From Prauserella endophytica (GTDB taxonomy: Bacteria; Actinomycetota; Actinomycetes; Mycobacteriales; Pseudonocardiaceae), in the NCBI RefSeq assembly GCF_005146945.1, contig NZ_SWMS01000002.1:1-64000 (forward strand): a stretch of DNA of 64,000 nucleotides. The letters run 5' to 3'. Below are positions 60,220 through 64,000 of this stretch, piece by piece. Under the pieces are notes generated by a model. The model saw only the letters and a list, made by a program, of their open reading frames with translations. It was not told the DNA's origin and did not search any database. Positions within the stretch are counted from its first letter, which is position 1; each line of letters begins with the position of its first letter. The translations under genes and the position numbers were made by a program.

Positions 60220-60243
60220 ACGCAACAAAGGTGGCCTTGGGGG
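60193..60243. terminator. Long perfect palindrome, 25-bp arms, overlapping the ATPase 3' end
   Basis: Left arm 60193-60217, one-base loop G60218, right arm 60219-60243, all 25 pairs perfect; the arms run CCCCCAAGGCCACCTTTG then TTGCGTT. The TGA stop of the ATPase is at 60217-60219, at the very loop. Each arm contains AAGGCCACCTT, the core of the elements at 22173-22279. It should act as a terminator and looks like a dispersed element that has supplied a new gene end. Confidence 0.75.
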
Positions 60244-60351
60244 ACCCGAGCGCCACCGCCCCACTGCCCGACGGCCTCCACGAGCGTGCGGTTGCGCGGC
60301 CGCACGCCGACGCCGACACTGGGCCGGCAAGCCGGTGAAACGGAGCTCGGG

Positions 60352-60450
60352 ATGAAGGTGTCCAAACGCGGCGTGGGCATGCTCATGCTGGTGCTCGTCG
60401 CGATCGCCTGCGCTGCGGGAGCCGTGTGGCTGCTGGTCGGCGGCTATTGA
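60352..60450 (+). CDS. Small single-span membrane protein, 32 residues
   Basis: ATG at 60352 with GGAG six bases upstream encodes a basic start (MKVSKRG) followed by one hydrophobic helix (MLMLVLVAIACAAGAVWLLV) and GGY, then TGA. Typical of an orphan membrane peptide. It lies after the long palindrome, so it probably has its own promoter. No homology known to me; could be a spurious ORF, but the composition and ribosome-binding site favour a real one. Confidence 0.45.
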   Translation: MKVSKRGVGMLMLVLVAIACAAGAVWLLVGGY

Positions 60451-60490
60451 GGCGTGGTCGTTTCGCCTCGCGTGCTCCGCCGGGCGCGGC

Positions 60491-61273
60491 CTAGCTACAG
60501 CCGAGTGTGACCGTACCGAGGTGGGCGAATCGCGCCGTGATCGACGAGCCGGGTCGTGCGGGCACGGCATCGGTGAGGCCGCCGGTCAGCACGATCCAGC
60601 CAGGTTCGAGCGCGACACCTCGCTCCCACAGCGAGTTGGCCGCGAGTGCCAGGGCCTCCGCGGGGTGTCCCTGGACTGCCGCGCCGGTCGCGGTGTCGAC
60701 GATCTCGCCGTCGACGTCGAGGACACAGCCTTCCAGTTCGAGGGCGAGCTCCTCCGGCCGGCGTGCCTGCGCGCCGACGAGGAAACCCGCGGAGGAGGCG
60801 TTGTCGGCGACGACGTCGGGGAGGGTGAACTTGTAGTCGGTGTAGCGGCTGTCGATGACCTCCAGTCCGGCACGGACCTCCGAGACGGCTGCCAGCGCCT
60901 GGGTGGCGGTCACGCCGGGGCCGGCGAGCCGGTGGCCGAGCACGAACACGATCTCTGGTTCGACCCTGGGGTGGATCAGGGCCGCCGTGTCGAGGGGTTG
61001 GCCGGCGGGGAGTGACATCCGGTCCGTGAGCCACGCGGTGAGCGGCGAGTCGATGTTCATGCGTCGCTGCTTCGCGCGGGAGGTGAGACCGAGCTTGACT
61101 CCGACGACCTGCTCTCCGTTCTCGGTCTTGTGGTCGATGAGCCGGTGCTGGACCTGGTAGGCCGTGCGCAGATCCAGTTCCGGCCATTCACTGGTGATGG
61201 GTGGCCGCTCGGTGCGCGCTCGCTCGGCTTCGGCGAGGACGTGTGCGGCGTGGTCGACGGTCCAGAGCGTCAA
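60491..61273 (-). CDS. 4-oxalocrotonate decarboxylase / 2-oxo-3-hexenedioate decarboxylase (DmpH/NbaG type)
   Basis: 260 residues, usual length. VVGVKLGLTSRAKQRRMNID, HPRVEPEIVFVLG (metal-binding Glu pair), GLEVIDSRYTDYKFTLPDVV, and ADNASSAGFLVG are family hallmarks. Converts oxalocrotonate (2-oxo-3-hexenedioate) to 2-hydroxypenta-2,4-dienoate. A TTG start at 61273 overlaps the preceding stop and has AAAGGG upstream; GTG at 61312 is the alternative. Last gene of the 3-hydroxyanthranilate cluster inside this window; hydratase and aldolase are not in view. Confidence 0.88.
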   Translation of the reverse strand: MTLWTVDHAAHVLAEAERARTERPPITSEWPELDLRTAYQVQHRLIDHKTENGEQVVGVKLGLTSRAKQRRMNIDSPLTAWLTDRMSLPAGQPLDTAALIHPRVEPEIVFVLGHRLAGPGVTATQALAAVSEVRAGLEVIDSRYTDYKFTLPDVVADNASSAGFLVGAQARRPEELALELEGCVLDVDGEIVDTATGAAVQGHPAEALALAANSLWERGVALEPGWIVLTGGLTDAVPARPGSSITARFAHLGTVTLGCS

Positions 61274-61404
61274 CGGCTTAGCCCTTTCACTTCCGCGAGG
61301 ACGCCGGTCCACGCGGTGCCGGTGGGGTATACGGGTTCGAGGTGCTGTACGCCAGCGAGAATGACGAGCCGCGCGGCGGCGTCCAGGTGGGCAGAACGGT
61401 CCAT
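61270..61404 (-). CDS. Small hypothetical protein, 44 residues
   Basis: MDRSAHLDAAARLVILAGVQ to TGVLAEVKGLSR. ATG at 61404 overlaps the ACMSD stop by one base (TGATG) and the stop overlaps the TTG of the decarboxylase, so it is linked by translation to both. No family recognised; not on obvious membrane or signal pattern. May be a leader-like coupling ORF or a small subunit. Confidence 0.5.
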   Translation of the reverse strand: MDRSAHLDAAARLVILAGVQHLEPVYPTGTAWTGVLAEVKGLSR

Positions 61405-62399
61405 CAGCCCCGTCCGAGGAACCGCATGGCGTTGCCCGCCAGCAGTTTCCCCCGCTGCCTTTCGGTGAGGAACCCGGCTTCGTGCACGACCTTCCCCACC
61501 GGACGTTCGCCGAGTGGGTACGGGTAGTCGCTGCCGAGGAGGACCTGATCGTCGCCGAGGGTGTCCACGAGCAGGCGCAGCGCCGCCGGGTCGAACACGA
61601 CCGAGTCGGCGAAGAACCGGTGTGTGTACTCGCTCGGCGGCCGCTCGGACCGGCCCCGCACGAGATCGCCCCGGCGGTGCCAGGCGTTGTCGGCGCGGCC
61701 GAGCCAGAACGGGAAGCTCCCGGCGCCGTGTGCGAAGCACAGCCGCAGCGTGTCCGGGACGCGGTCGAAGACGCCGCCGAGGATCATCGCGAGCACCGAC
61801 AGGTGCGTCTCCGCCGGCATTCCCGTGAGCCACCGAGCCATCCAGCGGTCCAGCCGGGGCCCGCCGGGCATGTCCCATGGGTGCACGAACACCGGCGCTC
61901 CGATGGAGGCGCAGTGCTGGAGGAACGTGACGATTCCCGCGTCGTCGAGGTCCTTGTCCCCCACGTGGTTGCCGATCTCGACCCCGGCGTGCCCTGCGGC
62001 CAGGCACCGGTCCAGCTCCTCGCACGCCGCGTCCGGGTCCTGCAGCGGCACCTGGCAGAACGGGACGAACCGATCGTGCCCGGCGAGGGTCTCCAGCGTG
62101 ACGTCGTTGAGGATCCGTGCCGCCTTGACCGCTTCCGCCGCGGGCCGGTCGTAGCCGAAGAAGACCGGCGTGGGCGACACGACCTGCAAACTCACCCCGT
62201 CGTGGTCCATGTCCACGAGCCGGGTCGAGGGGTCCCACGCCTGCGGACCCGCGGGCCGGAACTCGGTCTCTCCGACCATGATCATCGCGTCCCGCTCGGA
62301 GTCGATCCGCAGCCACGGCCAGCCCGGCCCGAGGTCGGGCCAGCCGTGGGGCACCAGATGGGTGTGGACGTCAACGACCTCAACGACACTGTCCGCCAT
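61404..62399 (-). CDS. 2-amino-3-carboxymuconate-6-semialdehyde decarboxylase (ACMSD)
   Basis: 331 residues, amidohydrolase fold. VDVHTHLVPHGWPD (metal His-x-His), VFVHPWDMPGGPRLDRWMAR, FAHGAGSFPFWLGR and LLGSDYPYPLGER are ACMSD motifs; family length about 330. Decarboxylates 2-amino-3-carboxymuconate semialdehyde to 2-aminomuconate semialdehyde. Follows HAO by six bases in the same direction. Confidence 0.93.
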   Translation of the reverse strand: MADSVVEVVDVHTHLVPHGWPDLGPGWPWLRIDSERDAMIMVGETEFRPAGPQAWDPSTRLVDMDHDGVSLQVVSPTPVFFGYDRPAAEAVKAARILNDVTLETLAGHDRFVPFCQVPLQDPDAACEELDRCLAAGHAGVEIGNHVGDKDLDDAGIVTFLQHCASIGAPVFVHPWDMPGGPRLDRWMARWLTGMPAETHLSVLAMILGGVFDRVPDTLRLCFAHGAGSFPFWLGRADNAWHRRGDLVRGRSERPPSEYTHRFFADSVVFDPAALRLLVDTLGDDQVLLGSDYPYPLGERPVGKVVHEAGFLTERQRGKLLAGNAMRFLGRG

Positions 62400-62405
62400 G
62401 CCGGA

Positions 62406-62933
62406 CTAGCCCTTCCCCGGGTGCAGGGCGCCGCACGCGTCGCAGGTGCGAGCTCGTTCGTCGGCATAGAACTTCTCGAACACCGGCGGCAGGTCGGCCA
62501 CGATGTCGCGGACCTGTAGCTCGACCTCGTGCAGCAGCGCGGAGCAGTCCGGGCAGTACCACTGGAACTTCTCGAGGGTGCCCTCCTCGCGGACCCGCTC
62601 GATGACCACGCCGATCGAGCCGGGTTCGGGTCGTTGCGGGGAGTGGGGGAGGTTGCCGGGCAGGAGCCACATCTGGCCCTCTCGAATGTGCACCGTTTGC
62701 ACGCCCTTGTCCTCGGTGACGACGTTGACGTGCATGTTGCCCTTGACCTGGTAGAAGTACTCCTCGTAGGGGTCGACGTGGAAGTCGGTGCGCTGGTTGG
62801 GCCCTCCCACCACCTGCACGATGAAGTCCTGACCGGCCGGGAACATCTGCTTGTTGTTCACGGGCGGGCGCAGGTGGGACTCGTTCTCCTTGAGCCAGCC
62901 CGGAAAGTCGATCGGCTCGGTGAGCTGTGTCAT
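62406..62933 (-). CDS. 3-hydroxyanthranilate 3,4-dioxygenase (HAO)
   Basis: 175 residues, cupin. DFHVDPYEEYFYQVKGNMHV gives the iron His/Glu ligands, LPGNLPHSPQRPEPGSIGV the third His loop; a C-terminal rubredoxin-like Cys pair set (WYCPDCSALL and RTCDACGALHPG) is typical of bacterial HAO. Opens 3-hydroxyanthranilate. Start has GGAAGGAG upstream. Confidence 0.94.
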   Translation of the reverse strand: MTQLTEPIDFPGWLKENESHLRPPVNNKQMFPAGQDFIVQVVGGPNQRTDFHVDPYEEYFYQVKGNMHVNVVTEDKGVQTVHIREGQMWLLPGNLPHSPQRPEPGSIGVVIERVREEGTLEKFQWYCPDCSALLHEVELQVRDIVADLPPVFEKFYADERARTCDACGALHPGKG

Positions 62934-63007
62934 CGCTCGGCTCCTTCCCGCAGCGTTCCTCGGGCACTGGGGGACATGCGATGCTCGCGTGCCGTCTTCG
63001 GTGTCAT
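62930..63007 (-). CDS. Possible 25-residue coupling ORF
   Basis: [20 protein letters not shown] onward, 25 residues. Its ATG overlaps the RidA stop (ATGA) and its stop overlaps the HAO ATG (ATGA). No family. It may only translationally bridge RidA and HAO, or be a chance reading frame. Confidence 0.3.
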   Translation of the reverse strand: MTPKTAREHRMSPSARGTLREGAER

Positions 63008-63426
63008 CGTTCCTCCTCGGGGATCCGTGCGATGGCGGAGATCTCGATCAGCAGGTGCGGGTGGGGGAGCTGGTGCACGGCGACGGTCGTGCGGGCCGGA
63101 CCGTTCTCGTCGAAGAACCGGCCGTAGACCTCGTTGTAGCCGCCGAAATCGTTCATCGACACCAGATACGTCGTCACCGACACCAGGTCGCCGAGGTCGG
63201 CGCCCACCTCGGCGAGGAGGTCGCGGATGTTCTCGAGCACCGCCCGCGTCTGTACCCGGATGTCGAGCGTCGTGGTGCCCAGCTCGTCGACGCTCGCGCC
63301 TTCGATCGTGTTGTCGGGCCTGCGGCTGCTGGTACCGGACACGTAGGCGAACCCGCCGGACACCTTGACGTGGGGGAACCTGCCCCGTGGTGTCGCCTTG
63401 CCCGCGACGGTTCTGGCCTGGCTCAC
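63004..63426 (-). CDS. RidA/YjgF-family protein, probable 2-aminomuconate deaminase
   Basis: 140 residues: [40 protein letters not shown], and [10 protein letters not shown] are the Rid core, with YNEVYGRFF. In nba/amn-type operons a protein of this family (2-aminomuconate deaminase) follows the semialdehyde dehydrogenase. GTG at 63426 has GGAGGAC upstream. It overlaps the dehydrogenase stop by four bases. Function assigned from context. Confidence 0.82.
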   Translation of the reverse strand: MSQARTVAGKATPRGRFPHVKVSGGFAYVSGTSSRRPDNTIEGASVDELGTTTLDIRVQTRAVLENIRDLLAEVGADLGDLVSVTTYLVSMNDFGGYNEVYGRFFDENGPARTTVAVHQLPHPHLLIEISAIARIPEEER

Positions 63427-64000
63427 GGCCGTCCTCCTTGGAAGTCGACGCACACGTTGGTGGTCTCGGTGTAGAAGTCCAGTGAGCGGTGCCCGCCCTC
63501 ACGGCCGATCCCGGAGGCCTTCATCCCGCCGAAGGGGCTGCGCAGGTCCCGGAGGAACCAGGTGTTGACCCACACCAGCCCCACGTCCAGAGCGGCTCCG
63601 GCACGGTGCGCGCGGCCGACGTCGCGGGTCCAGACGGCGGCCGCCAGCCCGTAGTCGCTGTCGTTGGCCAGCGCGTAGGCCTCCTCTTCGTCGTCGAAGG
63701 GCGCGACGTGGCAGACCGGGCCGAAGATCTCCTCGCGATTCGTGCGCGCCCCCGGCGGCAGCCCGGTCAGCACGGTTGGCTGCACGTAGGCACCGCCGTC
63801 GCGTTCGTCGCCGAACACCGGCAGTCCGCCGCCGGCATGCACCGTGGCGCCCTCGGCCTTGGCGAGCTCGTAGTAGCCGAGCACCTTGTCGCGGTGGGCC
63901 CGCGAGATGAGCGGCATGGTGGTCACGCCGTCGTCGGCGGGCAGACCGAACCGCAGCTCGGACGCGTGCGCCGCGAGCCGCGCGGTGAACTCCTCGAACA
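63423..64000 (-). CDS. 2-aminomuconate/2-hydroxymuconate semialdehyde dehydrogenase, C-terminal part
   Basis: The gene continues beyond the window; the 192 codons present include the C-terminal third of an aldehyde dehydrogenase: [38 protein letters not shown] and [17 protein letters not shown]. The catalytic Cys is outside. The context (HAO, ACMSD, RidA, decarboxylase) identifies 2-aminomuconate semialdehyde as the probable substrate. The frame stays open through 64000. Confidence 0.85.
   Translation of the reverse strand, partial: FEEFTARLAAHASELRFGLPADDGVTTMPLISRAHRDKVLGYYELAKAEGATVHAGGGLPVFGDERDGGAYVQPTVLTGLPPGARTNREEIFGPVCHVAPFDDEEEAYALANDSDYGLAAAVWTRDVGRAHRAGAALDVGLVWVNTWFLRDLRSPFGGMKASGIGREGGHRSLDFYTETTNVCVDFQGGRP

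Overview
The window is high-GC actinobacterial DNA. Gene style (GTG and TTG starts, ATGA/GTGA overlaps, long antisense shadow ORFs), F420 genes, PucR/IclR/GntR regulators and an FGD-type F420-dependent glucose-6-phosphate dehydrogenase point to a Pseudonocardiaceae-like soil actinomycete. That taxonomic guess is inference. I see no tRNA, rRNA, CRISPR array, phage or intact transposon. The region is almost entirely catabolic and accessory metabolism, arranged as consecutive operons that each carry their own regulator.

Layout. 1-2239 (-): an amino-acid permease, then fbiD (cofC) and the start of fbiC, i.e. cofactor F420 synthesis. 2644-5265: a TetR regulator divergent from a phthalate-dioxygenase-reductase-type flavo/iron-sulfur protein and a PPOX-fold flavoprotein, with two TAAC-N3-GTTA palindromes between. 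5290-10494: an Lrp regulator divergent from a fused indolepyruvate ferredoxin oxidoreductase and a valine/leucine dehydrogenase, together a route from amino acid to acyl-CoA. 10807-22157 (+): luciferase-like oxidoreductase, NTF2-like protein, alpha/beta hydrolase, DUF1028, M20 peptidase, DUF917, a hydantoinase-A relative, PucR, fgd and a second PucR. 22273-25940 (-): IclR plus a D-lactate-dehydrogenase-like FAD/Fe-S protein.

26100-34847 (+): two amidohydrolases, a Rieske protein, its probable reductase, SDR, SCP2-type thiolase, acyl-CoA ligase and MFS transporter, probably one pathway in which a hydrolytic or decarboxylating step is combined with CoA-dependent side-chain breakdown. 35168-44937 (-): a tightly overlapped eight-gene operon (two amine-dehydrogenase-like NAD(P) enzymes, acyl-CoA ligase, aldehyde dehydrogenase, CCG-type Fe-S protein, FAD oxidase, a 101-residue orphan, and an Amt-family permease lacking both pore histidines). 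45000-46000: decayed DNA with a short-chain dehydrogenase remnant and a hexanucleotide repeat. 46006-47519 (-): GntR plus a cytoplasmic cache-domain protein, divergent from 48044-57654 (+): flavin reductase, PaaK-type CoA ligase, MHS permease, tautomerase, luciferase-like monooxygenase, orphan, amidase, aldehyde dehydrogenase, NTF2-like, TetR and a RibB paralogue. 58225-60219: a P1B-4 metal ATPase ending inside a 25-bp-arm palindrome. 60491-64000 (-): 3-hydroxyanthranilate degradation (HAO, ACMSD, aminomuconate semialdehyde dehydrogenase, RidA-type deaminase, oxalocrotonate decarboxylase).

The candidates for undescribed biology are the Amt-variant operon at 35-45 kb, the flavin-monooxygenase/amidase/RibB cluster at 48-57.7 kb, the double-amidohydrolase/Rieske cluster at 26-35 kb, and the DUF1028/DUF917/hydantoinase-like cluster at 10.8-19 kb. 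Substrates for these cannot be read from the sequence.
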